DNA of 64,000 nt from JAWLHJ01 sp039587535. Lineage in GTDB: Bacteria > Gemmatimonadota > Gemmatimonadetes > Longimicrobiales > Gaopeijiaceae. Below the pieces are notes generated by a model, which saw nothing but the letters and a program-made list of their open reading frames with translations, was not told where the DNA came from and made no database searches. The DNA lies in contig JBDHIF010000001.1 of NCBI GenBank assembly GCA_039587535.1, positions 177,713-241,712 of the forward strand, given 5' to 3'. Shown here one piece after another: positions 9,216-16,930 of this stretch (the first letter of the stretch is position 1; every line of letters starts with the position of its first letter). The position numbers were made by a program, and so were the translations under genes.

Positions 9216-9710
9216 TTGTTCGCCGTCCTGGCCGGCCTGGTGGATGGCCCGGTCTCGGCGCAAGCCGGATCCCTCGGGCCCTTGGGCGCGGAGGACAGCG
9301 CTCCCCTTCATCGAGTGACGCTCACGGCTCCCAGCGAAGTTGCTGATCCGATCCGGGCGGGGAGCATGGAGTGGGCCGTCTGGCTCGGCGATTCCAACAT
9401 CTTCGAGCAGGACTCCGCGAGCACTCACGTACTGCTCGTGGACATGGAGCGACTCATCACCACCGCCGAGGTGAGGGTGGGTCTTTCAGAGCGGATGGAG
9501 CTCGGAGGCCGCATCACGCTCGAGACCACCGGGCCTGGGGCCCTTCCGTTCAAGCCCGCTCGAGCTCCAGCTCTGGCTGTGGCCCCCACCGCTCCACGTA
9601 TCCTTGCAGCGAGACCTTCCTTCTGGTGCTGTCGGAGCTCATGGACCGGACCTTTCCGAAGACGGGCCGCTCCGGCCATCCACGGTCGAAGCGACCCAGG
9701 ATCCACATGA
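9216..9710 (+). pseudogene. Truncated DUF3187-like outer-membrane protein gene
   Basis: A frame beginning at TTG 9216 encodes a signal-peptide-like segment (FAVLAGLVDGPVSAQA) followed by about 85 residues that look like the start of DUF3187 family outer-membrane proteins: PLHRVTLTAPSE, EWAVWLGDSN, THVLLVDMERL, AEVRVGLSERMELGGRI. In that family this region should continue for more than 200 residues of beta-strands. Here the resemblance stops near 9535, where the frame runs into the antisense 3' end of the photolyase gene and becomes a low-complexity shadow to the stop at 9710. I read this as a 3'-truncated gene left by a deletion or rearrangement. Family assignment rests on pattern recognition; the start codon is uncertain. 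Confidence 0.45.
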
Positions 9711-11061
9711 TTCCGCTCCAGGAGTTCGGATCACGGCCGTCCACCGCATACTTGTTGTTGAGCTGGACCATGACGTTCAGGGCCTCTTCCGGGGAGGCGC
9801 TCCACTCGAGAATCTTCTTGCCCCAAAGCATCCGCAGGTAGTTGTGGATGACGCCCTCGGAGAGAAGCTGACGCTGCGCCGCGTTCCAAAGCTCGTCATG
9901 CGTGGACGCGCGCTCGAACGACTCCAGGTCATAGCACCACGGGCGTTCGTCGGAAGCGTGCTTCCTCAAGGTCTCCTTGGCCCAATCCGGGAGGCTGCCG
10001 AAGCTGCGGAACTCCGATACCACCGAGCAGAAGCCGTAACCGAGCTCACGCCACGTCACGAGCTCGTCGAGAAACGCCTCTGCGGACGCCCCCATCCCCC
10101 ACCAGCCCGCTCGCTTGCCCGTGGCATCCCGACCGAGCCGCGCCGGACTCCACCCCTCCTTGCTGGCGACGCGGTGGAACACCTCATGGGGCGAGATGTG
10201 ACCCCAATGGAGCCAGGGGGAGAGGCGACTCGCTGCATCGGCATCGGGATGGTTCCGCTCCTCGCCATACCGATCCAGGCCGGTCTCGAGGAACGCGTCC
10301 AGACGGGCTCGGCCAACTCCGGCGCCTCCCCGGGCCGGCACCGGGGGAACCTCGTGATCGATGGGCAGGTGGGCCATGCTCCTCACGGACGCTTCGAGGA
10401 GGTCTTCACTGGCGGCGGGCCAAGCCCCCAGGATATCCGCGGGCACGGATCCGGGGACCAGTCCCCGTCGCACCTCCAGCGGTTCGCCGGAAGGCAGTTG
10501 GACGAGATGCTCACCCAACTCTTTCTGGAGGAAGCGCCGAAAGTGGTAGGCCGAAGAATAGGGCTTCTCGATACGAGAGAGGGGCAGCAGCCCGCACGAG
10601 TCGACGGCTTCGAGGCGGCAATGTAGGCGCTGGGCCGCGGCCCGGAGCATCCTGGGCAGGAAGAAGACCGGGGCGTCATCGGTCACCACCAGGCAGGCCC
10701 GCTCTGCCATGGCCTCAAGCAGTCCCTGTCCCGCGCCCGCTTCCGACTCCACGTAGGGATGGTATGCGACGGGTGACGCTTCGAGTCGCCTGCGGTGTTC
10801 TGCCATTCCCTGAAGGGCGAACGCATGGAGACGATCGGACGCCCACGGATAGTCCGCCCGCAATGCCTCCAGGATCACGAGAGGCTTGCCGAGGGCCTGG
10901 GCTCGAGCTTGGGCTCGATCGAGCCCGAAGTTCCACTCCAGTCGACGGGCGGCGGTCATCCAGTAGAGGACGTGGTCGCCGTCCTGCCGCTCCGGAGCGT
11001 CCCGTACGACCCGGATGCGGGCCTCGGGCGGAAGAAGGTCACTGGCGGGAAGTTCAGCCAT
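9550..11061 (-). CDS. Class II cyclobutane pyrimidine dimer photolyase
   Basis: The protein is about 503 residues from the ATG at 11061 (an ATG at 11097 is also in frame but lacks a ribosome site). The N-terminal Rossmann part contains VLYWMTAARRLEWNFGLD and the C-terminal FAD domain carries class II signatures: RKHASDERPWCYDLE, THDELWNAAQRQL, HNYLRMLWGKKILEW, NNKYAVDGRDPNSW and RPVFGKVRSM. Such enzymes use FADH2 and blue light to split UV-induced pyrimidine dimers and act on DNA in the cytoplasm. The gene stands alone between a truncated gene and a lipoprotein gene, and its 3' end overlaps the remnant DUF3187-like frame. All conserved C-terminal blocks are present, so it appears functional. 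Confidence 0.92.
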   Translation of the reverse strand: MAELPASDLLPPEARIRVVRDAPERQDGDHVLYWMTAARRLEWNFGLDRAQARAQALGKPLVILEALRADYPWASDRLHAFALQGMAEHRRRLEASPVAYHPYVESEAGAGQGLLEAMAERACLVVTDDAPVFFLPRMLRAAAQRLHCRLEAVDSCGLLPLSRIEKPYSSAYHFRRFLQKELGEHLVQLPSGEPLEVRRGLVPGSVPADILGAWPAASEDLLEASVRSMAHLPIDHEVPPVPARGGAGVGRARLDAFLETGLDRYGEERNHPDADAASRLSPWLHWGHISPHEVFHRVASKEGWSPARLGRDATGKRAGWWGMGASAEAFLDELVTWRELGYGFCSVVSEFRSFGSLPDWAKETLRKHASDERPWCYDLESFERASTHDELWNAAQRQLLSEGVIHNYLRMLWGKKILEWSASPEEALNVMVQLNNKYAVDGRDPNSWSGIMWILGRFDRGWPERPVFGKVRSMSSDSTRRKVSLQGYVERWGPQPELELERA

Positions 11062-11124
11062 GGATACGGTTTCCGGAAGGCAGAAGTGTCGATCCATGTA
11101 CCCGCGGTCACGACGGAATGACTG

Positions 11125-12330
11125 CTACCTCTCCCCGTCGCCTCTCAGGTCGGGCCAAACCACACCCTGGTCCTCCGGCGCCGTACCATACCCTTGGAAC
11201 ACGAACCGCTGGAGCCGCTTACCCTCATAGGTCTCGGTTGTGTAGATATTTCCGTGGGAATCCGTTGCGATGCTGTGGACGCCATAGAACTGTCCAGGCT
11301 GGCGCCCGCCGCCGCCGAAACGGGTCAGCACCGTCATCGAGGCCCGGTCGATGACGTGGATCCGGCGATTGAATCCGTCGGCGAGGTAGAGGAAGCGCTG
11401 CTCGGCGTCCGGCGAGAACGCGATGTCCCACACGGATCCGGAACCCAGCGTCTCGGGCTCGATGAAGACCTCCTCCACGAAGGACCCGTCAGCCCGGAAC
11501 ACTTGAATGCGATCGCTCGCCCGGTCGCACGCGTACACCAAGCCGTCGTTCGAACGCTCGGCGCAATGCAAGGGGCTACGGAACTGCTGCGCCGGTGGGG
11601 CGTCAGGCTCGTAGGGCGGAAGGGGCGCGTCGTCGGGTGGATTTCCGTACGCACCCCAGTAGCGGAGCATCTCGCCTGTCTCACCATCCAGGACGGCCAC
11701 GCGCTTGTTTCCGTAACCGTCTGCGACGGTGACCTCGTTTGTCTCGGGATCCACTGACACCTCGGCGACCCGCCAGAAATTCTCGGGATCATGACTTCCC
11801 GTGCGCATCCTGGGGACACCGAACTGCTGCAGGAACGTACCGTCCTGCGCGAACTTGAGGATGTGCGAGTCCTCCTCGCCGTTGCCGCCAATCCAGACGT
11901 TGCCGAGGTGATCGACGGTGATCCCGTGGTTGGACTGAGGCCAATCGTACCCCTCCCCGGGCCCACCCCACCATCCCACCAGATGCCCGTCCGGATCGAA
12001 CTCCAGCACGGGCGGGGCGGGCACACAGCAGGAGGCCACCGGCGGGTCACCCAACCCGGTCGTCTCTGTCCGGGGATCGAAGGTGTCGGGGCGGTGCACG
12101 ATCCAGACATGATCGCGGGCATCCACGGAGACGCCCACGGTCGAGCCCAGAATCCAGCCATTGGGCAGAGGTTGCGGCCAAAGGGGGTCGACCTCGAACA
12201 AAGGCACCTCCCCTCCGGCAGCCGTGGCGTCGAGCTGCGCGGCATCCTCGACCGCACACGAGGCGATCCCAATGACCGCCGCCGCGGCGAGCAACAACCC
12301 ACCCGTGAGGACTTCCCTTCCGGCCGTCAT
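11125..12330 (-). CDS. NHL-repeat beta-propeller lipoprotein
   Basis: This 401-residue protein begins at the ATG at 12330, with GGAGG 7 bases upstream. The signal peptide ends in a lipobox-like GIASC, so Cys24 is likely lipidated. The mature part contains repeated propeller blades typical of NHL/peptidyl-alpha-hydroxyglycine lyase-like proteins: SVDARDHVWIVHR, ITVDHLGNVWIGG, SVDPETNEVTVADGYGNKRV, DIAFSPDAEQRFLYLADG and SIATDSHGNIYTTE. Such propellers usually bind ligands or proteins in the periplasm; some have lyase activity, but no catalytic set can be named here. The gene is monocistronic, divergent from the DUF2177 gene, with an inverted repeat in its upstream region. Two adjacent cysteines (VASCCVPAP) sit in an early loop. 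Confidence 0.8.
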   Translation of the reverse strand: MTAGREVLTGGLLLAAAAVIGIASCAVEDAAQLDATAAGGEVPLFEVDPLWPQPLPNGWILGSTVGVSVDARDHVWIVHRPDTFDPRTETTGLGDPPVASCCVPAPPVLEFDPDGHLVGWWGGPGEGYDWPQSNHGITVDHLGNVWIGGNGEEDSHILKFAQDGTFLQQFGVPRMRTGSHDPENFWRVAEVSVDPETNEVTVADGYGNKRVAVLDGETGEMLRYWGAYGNPPDDAPLPPYEPDAPPAQQFRSPLHCAERSNDGLVYACDRASDRIQVFRADGSFVEEVFIEPETLGSGSVWDIAFSPDAEQRFLYLADGFNRRIHVIDRASMTVLTRFGGGGRQPGQFYGVHSIATDSHGNIYTTETYEGKRLQRFVFQGYGTAPEDQGVVWPDLRGDGER

Positions 12331-12408
12331 GGCACTCCTCCGTGGAATCAGGGGCTCGGCACCGCCGACCTCGCGCGCCGTTGCACAGTTCTCCGCGCCC
12401 ATGCTCCA

Positions 12409-12433
12409 CGTCAAGTGTGCACCGACGGTGCAC
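12409..12433 (-). promoter_or_regulatory. Inverted repeat beside a TTGACG -35-like element
   Basis: Positions 12417-12433 form a perfect 7-base inverted repeat with a 3-base centre (GTGCACC-GAC-GGTGCAC). On the minus strand it lies three bases upstream of TTGACG (12414-12409), a good -35 sequence, about 80 bases before the lipoprotein start at 12330. The matching -10 region is poor (GAACTG at 17-base spacing), so an activator or repressor site is plausible but not shown. Confidence 0.3.
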
Positions 12434-12545
12434 CTACCGCGCGCCGCTCCGGGACGTTGCCGGGCGGCCAAGCGTGTGTCGGCGGCGGCCGGGGTGTAGA
12501 CTTCGTCAGAGGCTTAGTTCCCGGCCATCATCTCCCAGGACGAGC

Positions 12546-12950
12546 ATGCCCTCCCTGAAGCTCTTCGGCCTCACGGCCGCCGTGTTTTTCGCTATCGATC
12601 TGATTTGGCTGGGCGTCGTGGCTCAGTCCTTCTACCAACGGCATCTCGGCCACCTCCTCCGACCCGATGTGCTGTGGCCCCCCGCGTTGGCCTTCTACAC
12701 GCTGTACATCGTGGGCATCCTGGTCTTCGCCGTTCTCCCGGGGCTGGACTCGGGGTCGCTCGGGCGAGCAATGGCCCTCGGCGCCTTTCTCGGCTTGTTC
12801 GCCTACGCCACGTTCGATCTCACCTGCATGGCCCTGTTCAAGGATTTCCCGGGCATCGTGGTCGCGGTGGACCTGGCCTGGGGAAGTGTGCTCACGGCCG
12901 CGGTCTCGGCCGCCGGCTTTGGCTTCGGGCGCTGGTTGGGCATGGGATAG
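12546..12950 (+). CDS. DUF2177 family membrane protein
   Basis: The protein has 134 residues from the ATG at 12546, with AGGACG a few bases upstream. It has four hydrophobic helices (about 5-27, 44-64, 72-92, 105-130). The first two carry the family pattern FAIDLIWLGVVAQ and YLGH-like FYQRHLGHLLRPDVLW, and TFDLTCMALFKDFP matches the conserved YDLTN..T.K.WP segment of DUF2177. The family has unknown function, is integral to the inner membrane and is common in proteobacteria and other phyla. Length is typical. It is divergent from the NHL lipoprotein and convergent with the last gene of the haem operon, with a hairpin between them. Confidence 0.82.
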   Translation: MPSLKLFGLTAAVFFAIDLIWLGVVAQSFYQRHLGHLLRPDVLWPPALAFYTLYIVGILVFAVLPGLDSGSLGRAMALGAFLGLFAYATFDLTCMALFKDFPGIVVAVDLAWGSVLTAAVSAAGFGFGRWLGMG

Positions 12951-12967
12951 GCCGGTTGGCGGGCCCA

Positions 12968-12986
12968 GCCCTCAGCGGCTGAGGGC
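12968..12986. terminator. Bidirectional hairpin between convergent genes
   Basis: GCCCTCAG-CGG-CTGAGGGC is a perfect 8-base stem with a 3-base loop. It sits 17 bases after the DUF2177 stop and includes the stop codon of the last gene of the haem operon on the other strand. No T-run follows on either side, so it is a candidate terminator or 3'-end stabiliser only. Confidence 0.4.
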
Positions 12987-13451
12987 CTCCGGGAGGCGTC
13001 GGGCGATACAGACGAGACCCCAGGCCAGGGCCGCAGCCACGGCGAAGTCCACAACGCCCCTCCAGGGATCAGGCAGAGCGCGCACGGCCAGAATGGCCGC
13101 GACGATCGCGGCCGTCCCGATCCACCCGCGAAGTAACCGCTTCGCCGGGCCGCCGACGAGCGCCAACCCATAGAGCGGACCCAGCAACTGGAGCAGGATC
13201 GGTTGGCGCCGAACCTCGCGAGCACGACCGACGAGCTTCGGTACCCATCTTCGCTGGAAGGCGAGCACGCCCTCCGTGTAGACCATGAAGAGCGTCAGGA
13301 CCGTCAGGATCGTCCACTCTAGTGGAGCGAGGCCGGCGAGGATCGTCTCGACGCCACGCCCACCGAGCCGGACCACGGCCGAAGCGAAGAGTCCAGACAC
13401 CCCCAAGAGCGTCCAGGCGGTCGCTGCACGGTCTCTACCCGACCCCGTCAA
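12972..13451 (-). CDS. Small multi-pass membrane protein at the end of the haem operon
   Basis: I place the start at TTG 13451, which overlaps the hemY stop as TTGA and has a GGAAGG/GGTGGAAG purine stretch just upstream. No ATG lies near the N-terminus, and longer versions would run antisense-like through hemY. The protein has about 159 residues with four or five hydrophobic helices (LLGVSGLFASAVV, EWTILTVLTLFMVYTE, ILLQLLGPLYGLALV, GTAAIVAAILAVRAL, VVDFAVAAALAWGLVC). I know no family for it. Position suggests a role linked to haem synthesis or handling, for example as a membrane partner of HemY, but nothing in the sequence proves that. Confidence 0.6.
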   Translation of the reverse strand: MTGSGRDRAATAWTLLGVSGLFASAVVRLGGRGVETILAGLAPLEWTILTVLTLFMVYTEGVLAFQRRWVPKLVGRAREVRRQPILLQLLGPLYGLALVGGPAKRLLRGWIGTAAIVAAILAVRALPDPWRGVVDFAVAAALAWGLVCIARRLPEALSR

Positions 13452-14725
13452 GCTTCCACCCCTTCCGTGAGGACACGAGCGACCCCCTCGGCCTCCGTCA
13501 GTCGCCCGGGCAACCCTGGGCGAGACCACCAGTTCCCCGTGAGCGTGATCCCTTGTGGCAGCGGCATGCTCCACAGCCCTCGCCACGACACGTCCCAGGC
13601 CGGGACCCACTCATGGTCCGCATGGATCGGACGCGCCTCGTACCCGGTGGTGTCCCGAAACTCCCGAGCGGCGATCTCCCCCAGCCGCTCCGCGGACAGG
13701 TGCGTCACGTCCGGGCGCAGAGCGCCGCCCAAGTAGGCGGTATACAAACGATTCCGGCCGAAAAGGCTGTGGTTGAAGGTCACTCCACGTAGGGCGCGGT
13801 TCCGCTCAGTGAAAGCCACTTGAAAGCCCAATCCATGAAGCGGGGTGTCTGCATCGAGGTGGACTACGCCGAGGGGATTGTACCGGAGGCGACCAACCGT
13901 CTCGGCCACCTCCGGGGCCACGGGCTCGAGCAGCCTCGCCGCCACAGGCGCCGGGACGGAAAGCACGACATGCTCGGCGGAGATTTCCCGACGCCCCTCG
14001 GAAGCTTGGATGCTCACCACCCAGCCACCCCCGTGCCGTCGCAGGCTGGTCACGGCGGTATCCGTCGAGACGCGATCCCCGAGCGAAGCGGCCAGTGCAT
14101 CCGGGAGCGTCTGCATTCCAGCCTTGAAGGAGCAAGCCGGCGGGGGGGTGATCCGTCCTCCCTTGCGCAACAAGGCCACGAGCAGGCTCCGTCCGATCCC
14201 GAAGTTCCGCAGGACATGGATGAGCGACAGTCCGACTTCCATGTCTGCCGGATCGGAGGCGTACAGCCCGCCGTAGAGAGGGGCTACGATCGTCTCGTAG
14301 ATCTCATTCCCGAGCTTCCGACGAAAGTACTTCGACACGCGCTCCTCTGGACGTGGGCCCCCCGTAAACGGCTCGAGGAGCATCCGCAGCTTTCCGCCCG
14401 TGCTCACGAGGTCCGAACGCACGAACGCCTGCGGTGAGAATGGAACCTCGCGCAGCTTCCCATCCCGGAACACGAAAAGATCCAGATCGGCGGGAGCAGT
14501 GAGGACCTCATCCTCGATGCCCAACTCCCGCACCAGCGATCGGATCTGTGGGGTCAGACGCGTCCGCTGAGGTCCCCAATCCAGAACCCGGCCTTCCACC
14601 TCGGCGCTACGAATCACTCCACCGACGCGGCCCGCCTCCTCCACGACCATGAAGTCGACACCGGCTCGAGCCAGGGCTTGGCCAGTAGCCAGGCCAGTGA
14701 TCCCTCCCCCGACCACGACGATCAC
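13448..14725 (-). CDS. hemY: Protoporphyrinogen/coproporphyrinogen oxidase, HemY type
   Basis: This 425-residue FAD enzyme starts at GTG 14725 behind a GGGGGGAAACGAG purine run. The dinucleotide fold IVVVGGGITGLATGQAL and the nearby RVGG are at the N-terminus. SKYFRRKLGNEIYETIVAPL and GLYASDPADMEVG are characteristic of oxygen-dependent HemY proteins, and TGNWWSRPGLPG is the C-terminal FAD segment. It oxidises protoporphyrinogen IX, or coproporphyrinogen III in the coproporphyrin-dependent route, at the membrane surface. It lies 49 bases downstream of hemH and is coupled to a small membrane protein. The hemE-hemH-hemY order is the one known from Firmicutes; which substrate is used here cannot be decided from sequence. 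Confidence 0.9.
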   Translation of the reverse strand: MIVVVGGGITGLATGQALARAGVDFMVVEEAGRVGGVIRSAEVEGRVLDWGPQRTRLTPQIRSLVRELGIEDEVLTAPADLDLFVFRDGKLREVPFSPQAFVRSDLVSTGGKLRMLLEPFTGGPRPEERVSKYFRRKLGNEIYETIVAPLYGGLYASDPADMEVGLSLIHVLRNFGIGRSLLVALLRKGGRITPPPACSFKAGMQTLPDALAASLGDRVSTDTAVTSLRRHGGGWVVSIQASEGRREISAEHVVLSVPAPVAARLLEPVAPEVAETVGRLRYNPLGVVHLDADTPLHGLGFQVAFTERNRALRGVTFNHSLFGRNRLYTAYLGGALRPDVTHLSAERLGEIAAREFRDTTGYEARPIHADHEWVPAWDVSWRGLWSMPLPQGITLTGNWWSRPGLPGRLTEAEGVARVLTEGVEA

Positions 14726-14774
14726 GCTCTCGTTTCCCCCCGCATAAGGGGACGCGTCGACGGTCCTCTCGGCA

Positions 14775-15860
14775 TCAGGAGGGAGCGGTCGCGTATGGGC
14801 TAGGCGGCAGGTCCCGCGCTCCGTTCGTGCACCAGACTCCTTCGAGGTCGGCGCAGCGGCAGCGCGCCAGCGGCGTGGGTGCCGTGGTCGGATCGCCTAC
14901 CAGAGCGCCCACCAGCTCCGCCAGGAACGACGCGAAGGCGGGCTCTTCGTGGGGAACCGGCACCCGATGGTACTCTTTGCCCAACCCTTCCACGAACGCT
15001 CTGATCTCGTGATCCAGCTCGGCGAGTGTCTCGGACTGCTCGTGCATGAACGAGATAGGCACGACGACCAGGCGCTTTTCCGACGCTTGCCTGATGCGAT
15101 CCTCGTTGTCGGGCTGCGTCCAGGCGATGCGCCGATTCGTGTGATTCTGGAAGCCGACCCCGTACCGATCGGCACCGAGGGCTCGGGCAATCGCTCGGCA
15201 CTGCTCCTCCACGTACCGATCGTACCGATTCCCTTCCTCCAGGTACTTGATGGGCGTGCCATGCACAGAGAAGTACAGGAGGGTATCGGGATCACTGAGA
15301 TCGAGGCCCAGCTCCTCCACGAAGGACCGGACGTTCTCCACCCTGAGGGCCTCGTAGCGGGGGTGATGGTGCCACCCCGCGACACCCGCGAATCGAGGGG
15401 ACCAGCCCAAGTCACGCAGGGCCGCCTGGACCGACTCGAGGGCGGCCACGGTCGTCGATCGCCCGCAGATGGGGTAGACCGGTACCGCAACGAGCGTGTC
15501 CACTCCATCGGCTCGTGCCTCCCGCACCCTGTCTTCGATGGCAGGTTCGGTGAACTGATACGCCGTATAGACATGCGCATCCCGCCCGTCCGCCCTGAGC
15601 GCGCCTGCCAGAGCCTCGGCCTGAGCCTCCGCCTGCTCGTTGAGCGGGGACCCACCGATCGCCTCGTACTCCTCGATGAGGCCCGGTGCCCGATCTACGG
15701 CGAGCTGCCTCGCCCGTGCGCGTACCGACTCGTTGGGCTCGAGGCCGCCATTCTGGAGAAAGATGCGCTCGAGGAACGGCTCGACCTTCTCCAGAACCGG
15801 CTCATCCGGTTCACCGAAGTTGATCACCAGAACTCCGATCTTATCGCTCGACGAATTCAT
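14775..15860 (-). CDS. hemH: Ferrochelatase with candidate [2Fe-2S] cysteines
   Basis: The 361-residue protein starts at an ATG overlapping the hemE stop (ATGA). Ferrochelatase signatures are IGVLVINFGEPDEP, YEAIGGSPLN, YPICGRST and the active-site histidine region FSVHGTPIKY. The glutamate in ISFMHEQSETLAELDHE matches the second metal-site residue. It inserts ferrous iron into proto- or coproporphyrin. The C-terminal tail contains Cys334, Cys336 and Cys344 (ARCRC ... VWCTN), and Cys132 lies in an internal position, which together resemble the four ligands of [2Fe-2S] ferrochelatases. The spacing (CxC then seven residues then C) is not the one I recall for mycobacterial enzymes, so cluster binding is a hypothesis. 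Confidence 0.92.
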   Translation of the reverse strand: MNSSSDKIGVLVINFGEPDEPVLEKVEPFLERIFLQNGGLEPNESVRARARQLAVDRAPGLIEEYEAIGGSPLNEQAEAQAEALAGALRADGRDAHVYTAYQFTEPAIEDRVREARADGVDTLVAVPVYPICGRSTTVAALESVQAALRDLGWSPRFAGVAGWHHHPRYEALRVENVRSFVEELGLDLSDPDTLLYFSVHGTPIKYLEEGNRYDRYVEEQCRAIARALGADRYGVGFQNHTNRRIAWTQPDNEDRIRQASEKRLVVVPISFMHEQSETLAELDHEIRAFVEGLGKEYHRVPVPHEEPAFASFLAELVGALVGDPTTAPTPLARCRCADLEGVWCTNGARDLPPSPYATAPS

Positions 15861-16930
15861 GATTTGTCCTCCGTGGCTTCGGAATCTCCCCTGTGCAGAC
15901 GCTCGGAGGTCTCGTGGACCCGGTCCACGAGGAACGCCACACGATCCGGATCAGTCGTCCGGTGAATCCCGTGGCCAAGGTTGAAAATGTGTGCGGCGGC
16001 CCCCCGACCTTCTTCCAAAACGGTATCGATGGCCTGCCCCAACTCTGAACGGGGGGCGAAGAGAGCCGCGGGATCGAGGTTGCCCTGCACCACGGCTCCG
16101 GGCCCGATCCGTTCCACGGCGTGGGACAGAGGGAGGGTCCAGTCGACACCGAGCACTTCTGCGCCGACCTCCGTCGCAGCCTCGATAAGCGTCGCCCCGC
16201 CGTTCGCGAAGTAGATGATCGGCCGATCCACGGCCTCCCGCACGTGAGCCACCGTCCGGCTCAGGACGGGGAGCGCGAAGCGTCGATAGGTGTCGGGCGC
16301 CAGAAGGCCAACCCAGGAGTCAAACAGCATGAGGGCGTCGGCGCCGGCCTCGGCCTGGGCTATGAGGTACCGCTCCATGCTCGTGCCCAAGAGGTCCAGA
16401 AGCCGCCCCGCGGCATCGGGCTCCGACCTGAGGAAGCTCCGAGCTTCCATGAAGTCCTTGGAGCCGCCGCCTTCCACCAGGTAGCAGAAGAGCGTGAAGG
16501 GCGCACCCGCGAAGGCGATGAGCGCCCGCGTGTCGTCCAGGTCGGAGCGCACCAGTCTCAGCGCCTCCAAGACGAACGGTGTGCCCTCATCCGGATCGAG
16601 GGGACGCAGCCGACCAACGTCCTCAGGGCTTCTCACCGGTGTCTCGATGATCGGCCCCGGATTGAAGTCCATGGCGACACCCATTCCCTCGAGGGGCGTC
16701 ATGATGTCGGCGAAGAGGATGGCCGCGTCCAGGGGGAATCGCCTGATGGGCTGCAGGGTGATCTCCGCTGCCAGGTCCGGAGTCTTCGTCGCGGTGAGGA
16801 AATCGACCTTCTTCCGAAGCGCCCGGTATTCGGGCAGATACCGGCCCGCCTGGCGCATGACCCAAACCGGCACGTGTGGGCCGCGTTCACCGCGGCACGC
16901 GCGTTCGAAGAGCGTCTTGCCGTCAGGCAT
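15857..16930 (-). CDS. hemE: Uroporphyrinogen decarboxylase
   Basis: This 357-residue protein has the N-terminal signature VPVWVMRQAGRYLPEYR, including the substrate-binding arginines, and ILFADIMTPLEGMG with the catalytic aspartate region. FAGAPFTLFCYLVEGGGSKD and YFANGGATLI are further family blocks. It removes four acetate carboxyls from uroporphyrinogen III to give coproporphyrinogen III in the cytoplasm. Length is normal. The start overlaps the last 8 bases of hemL (ATGCCTGA) and the stop overlaps the hemH start as ATGA, so the three are probably translated as a coupled series. Confidence 0.96.
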   Translation of the reverse strand: MPDGKTLFERACRGERGPHVPVWVMRQAGRYLPEYRALRKKVDFLTATKTPDLAAEITLQPIRRFPLDAAILFADIMTPLEGMGVAMDFNPGPIIETPVRSPEDVGRLRPLDPDEGTPFVLEALRLVRSDLDDTRALIAFAGAPFTLFCYLVEGGGSKDFMEARSFLRSEPDAAGRLLDLLGTSMERYLIAQAEAGADALMLFDSWVGLLAPDTYRRFALPVLSRTVAHVREAVDRPIIYFANGGATLIEAATEVGAEVLGVDWTLPLSHAVERIGPGAVVQGNLDPAALFAPRSELGQAIDTVLEEGRGAAAHIFNLGHGIHRTTDPDRVAFLVDRVHETSERLHRGDSEATEDKS

